Assembly: GCA_020725625.1 (NCBI GenBank)
Contig: DYET01000098.1
Location: forward strand, 1-34,577
Source of the DNA: Desulfovirgula sp.
GTDB lineage: Bacteria > Bacillota > Desulfotomaculia > Desulfotomaculales > Desulfocucumaceae
DNA length: 34,577 nucleotides
Reading direction: 5' to 3'
Of this stretch, positions 1 to 5,950 are shown piece after piece. A program made the translations under genes and the position numbers. The notes under the pieces are model-generated. The model was not told the origin of the DNA and did not search any database. It saw only the letters and a program-made list of their open reading frames with translations. Each line of letters starts with the position of its first letter. The first letter of the stretch is position 1.

Positions 1-313
1 AAAGACTGGGTTGGTAAAATTCCTCTTCAATTAAATTAGCCTGTTTTCTCACCTTTGATATTATCGTCAGGGGATCGATTCGCTCATGGACGTGTAAAGA
101 CACCGTGTCTACCTCGAAACTGGTATGCTCGGCCTTTCCGGCCCATACCAGCTGAGGGTCCAGGTGAGGGTCATATTGGTATTTTTTCTTCGGTGCATCC
201 TTGTCAGTTTCCGGCGTGACAAGCCCTACCGGCGGGTTATTTAGCCGTTTCTTTTCCGTGTAAATGTACTGGTCTATACTTTGATCATCTTTTTTCTTTT
301 TGGGCAAACCCAT
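1..313 (-). CDS. Site-specific DNA methyltransferase (type III Mod-like), N-terminal part
   Basis: Reading the minus strand from the ATG at 313 gives 104 codons without a stop, running off the left edge. The start follows a G-rich stretch (GGGGGC) that could serve as ribosome site. The peptide opens with a lysine-rich segment and then carries NNPPVGLVTPETD, YDPHLDPQLVWAGKAEHTSF and SLHVHERIDP. I recall these as the conserved opening of a large family of site-specific (adenine) DNA methyltransferases related to type III Mod proteins. The catalytic SAM and DPPY-type motifs would lie outside the window. Such genes usually pair with a helicase/nuclease (Res-like) gene and act in restriction-modification. 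It is divergent from the element genes to its right. Family call by recall, no search run. Confidence 0.75.
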   Translation of the reverse strand, partial: MGLPKKKKDDQSIDQYIYTEKKRLNNPPVGLVTPETDKDAPKKKYQYDPHLDPQLVWAGKAEHTSFEVDTVSLHVHERIDPLTIISKVRKQANLIEEEFYQPSL

Positions 314-548
314 CGCCCCCAATTCATAGTCTATCAACACTTTTTATATCTTGAAATCTTCCGCATGATCCTGGCGTATAGCATTATTACTACATAAGGT
401 ATAATTTTCCTCCATTTTTCTTTTTTTCCTTAGAGTAACCATAGGGTTCTGCTCTCCTAACCGTGGTCATGTACTTCTTCAGTATTCTTTTCATTCCTGA
501 AAAAAATTCAGTAAACCATTTAGGGAACAAACATCCCAGGAATTTAGT
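314..548. other. AT-rich divergent intergenic region
   Basis: This gap separates the methyltransferase start from the Rpn-family gene. On the minus strand there is a 23-codon reading frame (about 420 to 349) that ends one stop codon before the methyltransferase frame and is in phase with it, but it has no good ribosome site, so I do not call it a gene. The right end holds the left arm of an inverted repeat described separately. I see no RNA gene here. Confidence 0.4.
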
Positions 549-577
549 TTACTGTATAAACAGGGAAATGTTATAAT
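509..577 (+). promoter_or_regulatory. Promoter with overlapping inverted repeat, upstream of the Rpn-family gene
   Basis: TTACTG (549-554) and a perfect TATAAT (572-577) are spaced by 17 bp, a sigma-A-type promoter placing the transcription start near 584. The inverted repeat CAGTAAAC (509-516) / GTTTACTG (547-554), with an inner GGGA/TCCC pair (523-526, 534-537), has its right arm over the -35 box. It could be an operator. The promoter position argues that translation begins at TTG 600 rather than GTG 582. Confidence 0.5.
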
Positions 578-599
578 TCAAGTGCGGAGTTGGTGTTGG

Positions 600-1466
600 T
601 TGGCGGAATATGATCTTATTATAAAAGCGCTGGTGGATAGATTTTTAGATAAGATAGCCTCTTTTGTCCGTGGTCAGAATGTTTTGGTGGAGCAAGTTGA
701 GGACAGGGACAAAGAGGCCGTGGCCGTGCAGCGAACTTCCGACATGCTGGCGAAGGTGCGGGAGAATGGTTACGAATACCTGATGCTGGTGGAGTTCCAG
801 GCCAGGCCGGACCGGAGGATGGCCGGAAGGCTGCTGGAATACACGGCCATGCACCACCGCCGGCACGAAAAGCCGGTGTACCCGGTGGTAATAAACCTTA
901 CCGGCAGAGGCCTCCCTGCTGAGAAGTACACAATGGACTGTCTGGATCTGACCGTGGTTGACTTCAGCTACCGCACGATCAACCTGGAGGAAATCGCCGG
1001 ACGGGACGTATTATACCGGGGACCCGTAGCTCTTCTACCCCTGGCCCCTCTGATGCGCCAGGAAGACCCTCCGGAGGCGGTGCTTGAAAAATGCGTCAAG
1101 CGCATTAAGAGCGAAGTAGTTTCAGACGATGACAGGTCCGTTCTGTATGTGGCCCTGGCCGCCCTGTCGTCTTTGAAATTTTCTAAGGACATGATTCTGA
1201 AGATACTGGAGGTGAGCAAGTTGGAAAACTTACCGCTGTTTGACGGCATCCGGGAAGAATGGGAGGCCAGAGGGATACTGAAAGGCCGGGAGGAAGGCCG
1301 GGAGAAAGGCCGGGAGGAAGGGAAAATTGAAGTAGCCAGAAATTTGTTGTTGTTAAAGATGGATACCGAAACTGTGATCAAGGCGACCGGACTTGACATA
1401 ACAAAAATTGAGGAAATAAAGAAACAGCTAAAACAAGAGTCAACCGAAACCGGCCCCCGGAATTAA
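600..1466 (+). CDS. Rpn-family PD-(D/E)XK nuclease / putative transposase-like protein
   Basis: This 288-residue protein matches the Rpn (recombination-promoting nuclease, formerly 'transposase_31'-like) family in layout. The N-terminal nuclease-like domain carries a candidate metal-binding set D48, E65 and Q67 in SDML...LMLVEFQARPD. A helical middle follows, then a charged linker with repeated GREEGREK units around residues 228-242 and a short C-terminal helix-turn-helix-like segment (TVIKATGLDITKIEEIKK). Family members cut DNA and raise RecA-independent recombination; in Firmicutes they occur in many divergent copies. I chose TTG 600 because GGAG lies 10 nt upstream and the promoter's start point falls at about 584; GTG 582 is an alternative. 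No IS ends are visible, so it is not a demonstrable transposon. Confidence 0.7.
   Translation: MAEYDLIIKALVDRFLDKIASFVRGQNVLVEQVEDRDKEAVAVQRTSDMLAKVRENGYEYLMLVEFQARPDRRMAGRLLEYTAMHHRRHEKPVYPVVINLTGRGLPAEKYTMDCLDLTVVDFSYRTINLEEIAGRDVLYRGPVALLPLAPLMRQEDPPEAVLEKCVKRIKSEVVSDDDRSVLYVALAALSSLKFSKDMILKILEVSKLENLPLFDGIREEWEARGILKGREEGREKGREEGKIEVARNLLLLKMDTETVIKATGLDITKIEEIKKQLKQESTETGPRN
1282..1317 (+). repeat. 12-bp in-frame tandem repeat, three copies
   Basis: AAGGCCGGGAGR is repeated three times without a gap (1282-1293, 1294-1305, 1306-1317). Each unit encodes four residues (GREE/GREK), so copy-number change would alter linker length without a frameshift. Confidence 0.85.
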
Positions 1467-1486
1467 GGGCAACTTAAAATTGCCCG

Positions 1487-1515
1487 TTGACACTTACACA
1501 AACATATGTTACTTT
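1487..1515 (+). promoter_or_regulatory. Sigma-A-type promoter of a candidate small RNA
   Basis: A consensus -35 box TTGACA (1487-1492) is followed after exactly 17 bp by TACTTT (1510-1515), a weak -10. It lies about 20 bp after the stop codon of the Rpn-family gene and points at the structured region below. Confidence 0.45.
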
Positions 1516-1521
1516 TACGGT

Positions 1522-1706
1522 ACAGATGTTTGCCTGCGCTTCTAAGACGCGGGAAGGAAGGGCAGCCGGGATGGGGGCGAGTCAGCGCCCGGATGCCACC
1601 TGGTGGGCGATTTGCAGCTGTGACTGACAGCAGTTGCCTAAGGTTAAGGTATTTCTGATCTAAAAGGCATTTGTATTTTTGTGCAAGTGCCTTTTTTTGT
1701 TTTTTC
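1522..1706 (+). ncRNA. Candidate structured small RNA or leader, unknown family
   Basis: Between a TTGACA-type promoter and a strong terminator lies a GC-rich island with no convincing open frame. I see three hairpins. The first is CCTGCG/CGCGGG near 1533-1556. The second is a 10-bp stem GGCAGCCGGG (1561-1570) with CCCGGATGCC (1588-1597), one mismatch, which competes with an inner GGGCG/CGCCC pairing. The third is GCTGT (1617-1621) with ACAGC (1627-1631). The stem pair that can form two ways is a feature of riboswitches and attenuators. It does not match any riboswitch consensus I can recall (cobalamin, c-di-GMP, THF, glycine, T-box). It may be a free RNA of about 185 nt or a leader of the small gene at 1822. 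Confidence 0.4.
1662..1706 (+). terminator. Rho-independent terminator
   Basis: AAAAGGCATTTG (1662-1673) pairs with CAAGTGCCTTTT (1684-1695), 11 of 12 Watson-Crick plus one wobble, and is followed by a T-rich tract to about 1706. Confidence 0.8.
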
Positions 1707-1769
1707 TGGTAGTTTATGTTATTTAAAGTCCCTGGGAGATCCGCTGAGGCACGATTCAGCCCCGGGGCA

Positions 1770-1792
1770 CTCCTGCCAGTGCTTGGCAGGAG
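1770..1792 (+). other. Hairpin containing an AGGAGG-like sequence
   Basis: CTCCTGCCA (1770-1778) and TGGCAGGAG (1784-1792) form a perfect 9-bp stem with a 5-nt loop. The right arm holds GGAGG, but the nearest start (1822) is 30 nt away, so this is not its ribosome site. Confidence 0.5.
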
Positions 1793-1821
1793 GTATCTCA
1801 CATTCAACTGGGGGTGATATT

Positions 1822-1971
1822 TTGCAATCGCATGGCAAGAATTGGAAGATAAAACAGAGGGAAAAAAGGCTTCGGGCAAAGCGTTGTGCTGAGAATACAA
1901 GACACTTGCTTGCCCATATTGAAGCTCTCAAACTAGGAAAACTTGACAGCCCCTTGGGAAAATTCAGCTGA
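1822..1971 (+). CDS. Small basic hypothetical protein (49 aa)
   Basis: TTG 1822 follows GGGGTGAT by a normal spacing and opens a 49-codon frame. The peptide is strongly basic and predicted helical (WKIKQREKRLRAKRC, then HLLAHIEALKLGKLD). I do not recognise a family. The TTG-after-GGTGAT arrangement is the same as that of the replication-relaxation gene at 2512, which supports real translation. Its frame also continues upstream without a stop to 1681, but that part overlaps the terminator and is unlikely to be translated. The gene sits between the candidate small RNA and the origin-like region. It could be a small DNA- or RNA-binding element protein; that is only a guess from charge. Confidence 0.4.
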   Translation: MQSHGKNWKIKQREKRLRAKRCAENTRHLLAHIEALKLGKLDSPLGKFS

Positions 1972-2054
1972 AGCTGGAAATTGATCCAGCTTTTTTTGAT
2001 TAAGAGGGGTGAATTGAATTGTGAATATAGCGTTGACTTTTAATCCACCCTTCA

Positions 2055-2232
2055 ATCGCCCCCGCCCGCCCCGACTGAAAGTAAGCCGGCCGCCGCTTCG
2101 GGCACCTCTGCTCGCAGGCTCGCAGCAAGCTGACCCCCCGCTCACAACGACTGTCGTCGTCTTTGATCGGGGGGTCAGCTTGACGGTGCTCTCGCGGCGG
2201 CAATTATTTCCAGTGGGGCGGGCGGGGGGATC
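2055..2232. repeat. Giant nested palindrome (about 175 bp), candidate origin structure
   Basis: The outer arms are CCCCCGCCCGCCCC (2059-2072) and GGGGCGGGCGGGGG (2215-2228), perfect over 14 bp. Middle segments stay partly complementary (ACTGAAAGTAA at 2074-2084 against TTATTTCCAGT at 2204-2214, and two GCCGCCGC-like patches). The inner arms CAAGCTGACCCCCCG (2126-2140) and CGGGGGGTCAGCTTG (2168-2182) are perfect over 15 bp. The 27-nt loop itself contains ACGAC/GTCGT. A single strand here would fold into one long hairpin. It lies before an AT-rich stretch and iterons, so I read it as part of a replication or transfer origin. A miniature transposon is the alternative. Confidence 0.75.
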
Positions 2233-2315
2233 TGGGGTTAGTTATATTTTTATATCTAATGAGTAATTTTAGTTGCAAGTATATATTTATAGTCTTAATT
2301 TGTATGCAGTGATTT

Positions 2316-2473
2316 GGGGTCATTTTTGCATGTACTGCTTTGGGGTCTTTTGCATGTTATATTTTGGGGTCATTGATTGAATAAAATACTATGAGGTCTT
2401 GTGTGTGCACTACTTTGAGGTCCTGATGTGAATGTACTGCTCAGTGGTCTTGAATAACTACTACTTTGGGGTC
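2316..2473 (+). repeat. Seven iteron-like direct repeats (TTTGGGGTC type)
   Basis: The core GRGGTC/GTGGTC occurs at 2316, 2342, 2366, 2393, 2417, 2444 and 2468, giving spacings of 26, 24, 27, 24, 27 and 24 bp. Most copies share the longer form ACTACTTTGGGGTC or TACTGCTTTGGGGTC. The alternating 24/27 spacing, all in one orientation, is characteristic of Rep-protein iterons. The array ends 38 bp before the start of the replication-relaxation gene. An AT-rich stretch (2240-2310) separates it from the palindrome. Confidence 0.8.
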
Positions 2474-2511
2474 CTGTGAAAACATTCAATTAAGAAAATG
2501 AGGTGATAGTA

Positions 2512-3150
2512 TTGCAAATAACTTCTCGCGACATTTCAATGTTCATGTTCATTGACAACTACGGCTACGTATCCGCTCAACAAGTAGCAACCATGTTTAA
2601 TGTGAGCCTGAAGAGTGCATACAAACGTCTTAGTTCCCTGGTTAAATATGGTTATTTGCAACATGAAAGAATTTTTCATCAAAAACCTGGAGTTTACCTT
2701 CTAGCAGGCAAAGCACTGTCTTTAATCCCCTACCCCGCCAGCATTGCCAGAATTAATCTCAGCACCTACAAACACAACTTGTTGCTGGTGGACCTGCTGC
2801 TGGCTTTATCTAATGAATACAACTGCACGTATAAAACCGACAGAATTATTTGCAGGGAAAGCGGCTTTAGTTTAAAATCGGTTTCGCGCCCTCATGTTCC
2901 TGATGCCGTTTTATTAGACATTGATGAAAAAAATATTGCGGTTGAGCTTGAATTAACTGAAAAAGGTGCCGCCAGGCTGGAAAGAATCCTCAAGTTTTAC
3001 GTCAGATGCACGGATTACGGGGAGGTCTGGTACTTTGTCGAAGGTCCTGCTCTTCTACGGAAGATCCAAAATAAAGCGGCTAAAATGCCTTTTGTCAAGG
3101 TAAATCTTATAAGTGAGGTGTTGAGCGATGTCTCAAAAGCAGCAAGATGA
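2512..3150 (+). CDS. Replication-relaxation family protein (winged helix)
   Basis: A 212-residue protein. Residues 1-70 look like a winged helix-turn-helix (YVSAQQVATMFNVSLKSAYK, then a RLSSLVKYGYL-type wing and a YLLAGKAL turn). The C-terminal half carries HVPDAVLLDI and IAVELELTEKGAARLERIL, the restriction-endonuclease-like segment I associate with the replication-relaxation family (PF13814), found on conjugative plasmids and ICEs beside coupling proteins. TTG 2512 is preferred over GTG 2503 because the latter lies inside the AGGTGAT ribosome site. Its 3' end overlaps the downstream ATPase start by 23 bp, so the two are translated as a pair. The iterons directly upstream make it the obvious candidate for binding them; that link is inference. 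Confidence 0.75.
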   Translation: MQITSRDISMFMFIDNYGYVSAQQVATMFNVSLKSAYKRLSSLVKYGYLQHERIFHQKPGVYLLAGKALSLIPYPASIARINLSTYKHNLLLVDLLLALSNEYNCTYKTDRIICRESGFSLKSVSRPHVPDAVLLDIDEKNIAVELELTEKGAARLERILKFYVRCTDYGEVWYFVEGPALLRKIQNKAAKMPFVKVNLISEVLSDVSKAAR

Positions 3151-4785
3151 AACCATTTTTTGGATTTCAATAATCATCGTGGCTTCAATGCTGATGGCCG
3201 TCCTGCTCCCGGCATGCGGGGTGATGCTCATGGTTCTGGCCGCCTGGAGATTCTTCAAAATAAAGTGGTATTACATAGCTATAGCAGCTTTGATTGCCGT
3301 ATCGGTTTTAGCATTTTTCGACATAAAGCAATTATTACACACCTATTTGCTGGCGCTTAAAACTGCCTACCTAAACCGCTTCTCATTCCAGGCAACCCCC
3401 TGGCTTAAACTGCTGCCTCTGGCGGGGGCGGGCGGCCTGGCGGGGGCAGCTGTAGTTGCAGCAGCCATCGAGCTCAGATATGGCGGACACAAGCGGCGGG
3501 CCGGCGAAAAGCCCGGCCCCCTGGCGATGTGGCTTGAGAGGAGAGCGTTAGACAAGATAGCAACAGCTGAGCATCCTTGTGGTGTCCTCCTGGGCGTCAA
3601 TAGGGAAACTGGAAAACCGGCGGTTCTCAGCGATGAGGAACTCAACCAGCACTGCCTGATCTTCGGCACCACCGGCAGCGGGAAGACCACCACCATCATG
3701 AACGTGGTGGAGAGTGCCGTCAGCAGGAAAATTCCCCTGGTGCTGGTGGATGGAAAGGGGGCCTCCGACCTTGGTGAAAAGGTAAAACTCCTGGCGGACC
3801 GCTACGGACGAAAGTTTTACCTGTTCACCATGCGCGGCCGGAGCCGGCATTACAACCCCCTGGCCCGGGGTGAAATCACCGAGTTGAAGGACAAGCTGAT
3901 CAGTCTGACCGAATGGGCGGAGGAACACTACAAAAAACTGGCTGAGCGTTACCTGCAGCTGGTTTTTCGGTGCTTTGCAGCTGCCGGGGAGAAAGTGGAT
4001 CTGGTAAAGGTGGCCAGGTATCTGGATCCCGACAACCTGGCCTTGCTGGCCAGGGGGATTGGTGAAGCGGAAGAACGCGATCATATCCTGAACGCCCTGG
4101 AGTCGTTCAATGTCCCGGAAATCCGGGGCCTGGCCGCCCGCATCGCTGTGATGACCGAGAGCGAAATTGGGCACCTGTTCAGAAACGAAGAACGCGACAA
4201 GACCATCGACCTGGGCCGGGCAATCGAGGAAAACGCCGTGGTGGTTTTCCTGCTGGATTCTTTGAGTTTCCCTGAGTACAGCCGCCTGCTGGGCCGCCTG
4301 GTGGTGCGGACCTGAAAAGCGTGGCCGCGAGGCAGTTCAGCGACGGACGGAAGAAGATCTACGCGGTCTTTGATGAGTTTAATGTTTTTGCCAGCAACGC
4401 AGTGGTTGACCTGATAAGTAAAACCCGGACATTTGGATTTCACGTGCTGATCGGCACGCAGTCACCTTCCGACCTGGAGCGCGCCGGCGGGGCCGCTTTG
4501 CTGGAACAGGTGGTCGAAAACTGCAACAGCTTCATCATCCAGCGGCAGAACAGCGCGGTCAACGCTGAAAAACTGGCCGCAGTCATCGGTACGCAAAAAA
4601 GTTATGAAGTTACGCACCAGGTGCAGGGTATCTTCCGCGTAAAAACCGGTATAGGAAGCATGCGGGAAACAAGGGAATTCCTGGTGCATCCGGACGAGAT
4701 AAAGCGCCTAAACACTGGTGAAGCCATCCTGGTGCGGAAGGCCGGCGGCTTCAGGGTGGAAAAAGTAAAGGTGCGGCGACTGTAG
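3128..4785 (+). pseudogene. TraG/TraD/VirD4-like coupling ATPase, split by a one-base frameshift
   Basis: The first frame (3128-4318) starts ATG after AGTGAGGTG. It has three hydrophobic N-terminal segments (near residues 12-42, 47-64 and 96-115), a linker and a Walker A motif GTTGSGKT at residues 180-187. It stops just after GRLVVRT. The second frame carries ADLKSVAARQ, then the Walker B-like YAVFDEFNVFAS and the RecA-like end LIGTQSPSDLERAGG. Re-reading one base at about 4306 joins them as GRLVVADLKSVAARQ, so one G appears missing. The restored protein would be about 552 residues, an inner-membrane ATPase that couples DNA to a type IV secretion channel. No slippery heptamer is present, so mutation or a sequencing error is likelier than programmed frameshifting. 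No relaxase or T4SS genes are in the window. Confidence 0.8.
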
Positions 4786-4788
4786 GAA

Positions 4789-4834
4789 CGGCGCGGCCGC
4801 TTCATATTTGTAAAATATTTCAGCCGCCGCGCCG
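4789..4834 (+). other. Strong GC-rich hairpin after the coupling ATPase gene
   Basis: CGGCGCGGCCGC (4789-4800) pairs with GCCGCCGCGCCG (4823-4834), 11 of 12 bp, three bases after the stop codon. There is no T tract, so it may protect the 3' end rather than terminate transcription. Confidence 0.5.
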
Positions 4835-4842
4835 ATTATAAA

Positions 4843-4895
4843 GGGCACACTCCGCCTTCTGATCAACTTGTTGGGCCAGGGCAGAGAGTGCCCCT
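4843..4895 (+). terminator. Possible terminator
   Basis: GGGCACACTC (from 4843) pairs with GAGAGTGCCC (ending about 4892) with one mismatch, and a CCTTTGTTTG tail follows. The loop is long (about 30 nt), so efficiency is uncertain. Confidence 0.35.
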
Positions 4896-4922
4896 TTGTT
4901 TGTATAGCTCCCGGGTCGTTTT

Positions 4923-5115
4923 TTCGCCTTTCGGCGGCCTCATTATACGACGGCTCAAAAAGGGCCTGCAGGCAAGGGCAAGGGCCTGCGGCAAATCCTC
5001 CCGGCCGCTGTCAGGCAGGTCTTGACAGCCGGTCCGGTATTCCTCGGCCTGGCCTTAACGGCCACCCCTGCCTTCCGGGCTGCCGTCTCTATTCCGGCCT
5101 TAGCCGAAAGGCGAA
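4923..5115. repeat. 193-bp fold-back element with terminal inverted repeats
   Basis: TTCGCCTTTCGGC (4923-4935) is the exact reverse complement of GCCGAAAGGCGAA (5103-5115). Similarity continues inward with gaps (GGCC...TATACGACGGC on the left against GACGGC-like sequence on the complementary right). The inside is dense with further GC palindromes and GGCAAGGGCAAGGGCC repeats. An 85-codon frame crosses it (4868-5125), but its composition (arginine, glycine, proline, serine) looks like structured DNA read by chance. It may be a transfer origin, a single-strand origin, a MITE or a structured RNA. Confidence 0.55.
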
Positions 5116-5235
5116 GACGTGGTGAGGTGCGAGTTTAAAAGGGGGAGCCTCGGGGATTGAGTACCCCCCCTGCACCCCAAACGCTTCGCTCCAAAGTTTG
5201 CAAACTCTTATTTAAATTAAAAAGAAGGTAGTTAA
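5116..5235. other. Intergenic spacer
   Basis: A C-rich run (CCCCCCCTGCACCCC) gives way to AT-rich sequence. The ribosome site AGAAGGTAG of the next gene lies at its end. No gene or hairpin of note is visible. Confidence 0.4.
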
Positions 5236-5496
5236 ATGAAGAAAGCCGTGTTTGAATACATTTACCAACAATCAGTCAAGTTGTTGGAGAAAGCAATTAT
5301 TAACTACAATAGGTACAAATCAAGCATCGATAATAGCATTTCGACTTATTACATGGGACAATACTATGCGTATCTCGATTTCTTCAAACTGTTCCGCGAG
5401 TACGTGGATAATATTGAAGATATTGATGTCAGTGATAGGTTTGAAATTTGGAATGAGTTATCTTATATGCTCTATGGAAATAGTTTTTTGATTTAA
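5236..5496 (+). CDS. Hypothetical protein, AT-rich gene (86 aa)
   Basis: ATG 5236 follows AGAAGGTAG by a normal distance. The product is acidic and rich in tyrosine and asparagine, with a helical pattern (VKLLEKAIINYNRYKSS, then YYMGQYYAYLDFFKLFREYV) and no membrane segment or signal peptide. The DNA is much more AT-rich than the flanking structured region and the catabolic genes, as is usual for accessory genes on mobile elements. I do not recognise the family. Its position just before the excisionase and integrase genes suggests an element-encoded regulator or anti-host/anti-phage factor, but nothing in the sequence shows which. Confidence 0.6.
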   Translation: MKKAVFEYIYQQSVKLLEKAIINYNRYKSSIDNSISTYYMGQYYAYLDFFKLFREYVDNIEDIDVSDRFEIWNELSYMLYGNSFLI

Positions 5497-5524
5497 CTTG
5501 AACTAATAATTAAAGGCTTTCCGG

Positions 5525-5604
5525 AAACCTGCTGAAAACCTGCTGAAGCGGTTTTCAGCGGGTATAACCCCCGTGGCCGTGGGGCTGAGGTGAAACCTGC
5601 TGAA
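5525..5604. promoter_or_regulatory. Repeat cluster AAACCTGCTGAA upstream of the excisionase gene
   Basis: AAACCTGCTGAA occurs at 5525-5536, 5536-5547 and 5593-5604, with a degenerate inverted copy (TTCAGCGGGT) at 5554-5563. The second and inverted copies form the hairpin GCTGAAAACC (5531-5540) / GGTTTTCAGC (5550-5559). The first two are 11 bp apart, one helical turn. Repeats of this kind next to xis are typical of excisionase or integrase arm sites or of an autoregulatory operator. Confidence 0.5.
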
Positions 5605-5689
5605 AAAATTACTCTGCAAGAAAAAATTTTTGGGCGGGATACAACGCCCATTCTTTTATGAATCAAATCATGGAAAGGTGGTTTATTGC

Positions 5690-5875
5690 ATGGAACAACA
5701 GTTGTCAAAGTTTTACACCGTGCCGGAGGTAGCGAAGCTATTGAGGGTCAAGAAGGGGTATGTATACGAGCTGGTGGCCACCCGCAAGTTGAGGGCCGTG
5801 AAGCTGTCGGAAAGGAGGCTGAGGATACCGGAGGCGGCAATAAATGATTATATTCAAAGTTCAATGAACGAGTAA
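5690..5875 (+). CDS. xis: Excisionase-like MerR/HTH_17-type DNA-binding protein (61 aa)
   Basis: A 61-residue protein with a single winged helix: FYTVPEVAKLLRVKKGYVYE, then a wing with RKLRAVKLSERRLRIPEAAI and a short tail. This is the usual excisionase / helix-turn-helix type 17 layout. ATG 5690 is chosen because GGAAAGGTGG lies at the right distance; the upstream TTG at 5630 lacks a ribosome site and its extra residues look random. The integrase gene follows directly but is separated by a terminator hairpin, so the two need not be expressed together. It is expected to direct the integrase toward excision and may repress its own promoter through the repeat cluster upstream. Confidence 0.8.
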   Translation: MEQQLSKFYTVPEVAKLLRVKKGYVYELVATRKLRAVKLSERRLRIPEAAINDYIQSSMNE

Positions 5876-5888
5876 GAAACGTGCAGGA

Positions 5889-5937
5889 AAAGGGCCGGGC
5901 AGGTGAGAATAAATCACCCGTCCGGCCCTTTTTCTTT
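5889..5937 (+). terminator. Rho-independent terminator between xis and int
   Basis: AAAGGGCCGGGCAGGTGA (5889-5906) pairs with TCACCCGTCCGGCCCTTT (5914-5931) over 18 positions with one wobble and one mismatch; TTTCTTTT follows. The integrase ribosome site starts at about 5939, immediately after the tail. Confidence 0.8.
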
Positions 5938-5950
5938 TGGAGGTGTTAAG

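Noticed and set aside
349-420. 23-codon minus-strand frame in phase with the methyltransferase
   Set aside because: Weak ribosome site and a stop before the methyltransferase start; could be a leader peptide but cannot be supported.
600-1466. Insertion sequence around the Rpn-family gene
   Set aside because: No terminal inverted repeats or target-site duplications bracket the gene; the inverted repeat at 509-554 lies entirely upstream and overlaps a promoter.
2021-2266. 81-codon open frame through the palindrome
   Set aside because: Read-through of structured DNA (proline/arginine-rich), no domain; the region is better explained as an origin-like structure.
2281-2480. CRISPR array
   Set aside because: The repeated units are only about 6-14 bp and degenerate with 24-27-bp period, which fits iterons; no cas genes are present.
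4296-4312. Programmed -1 frameshifting in the coupling ATPase
   Set aside because: No X XXY YYZ slippery heptamer and no obvious downstream pseudoknot; a missing base is simpler.
4868-5125. 85-codon open frame on the + strand
   Set aside because: It covers the 193-bp fold-back element and its residues reflect the palindromic GC sequence; no ribosome site and no protein-like pattern.
5903-5950. Upstream GTG start for the integrase
   Set aside because: It lies inside the terminator hairpin and has no proper ribosome site; ATG 5951 has GGAGGTG in front and gives the normal AP2-like N-terminus.
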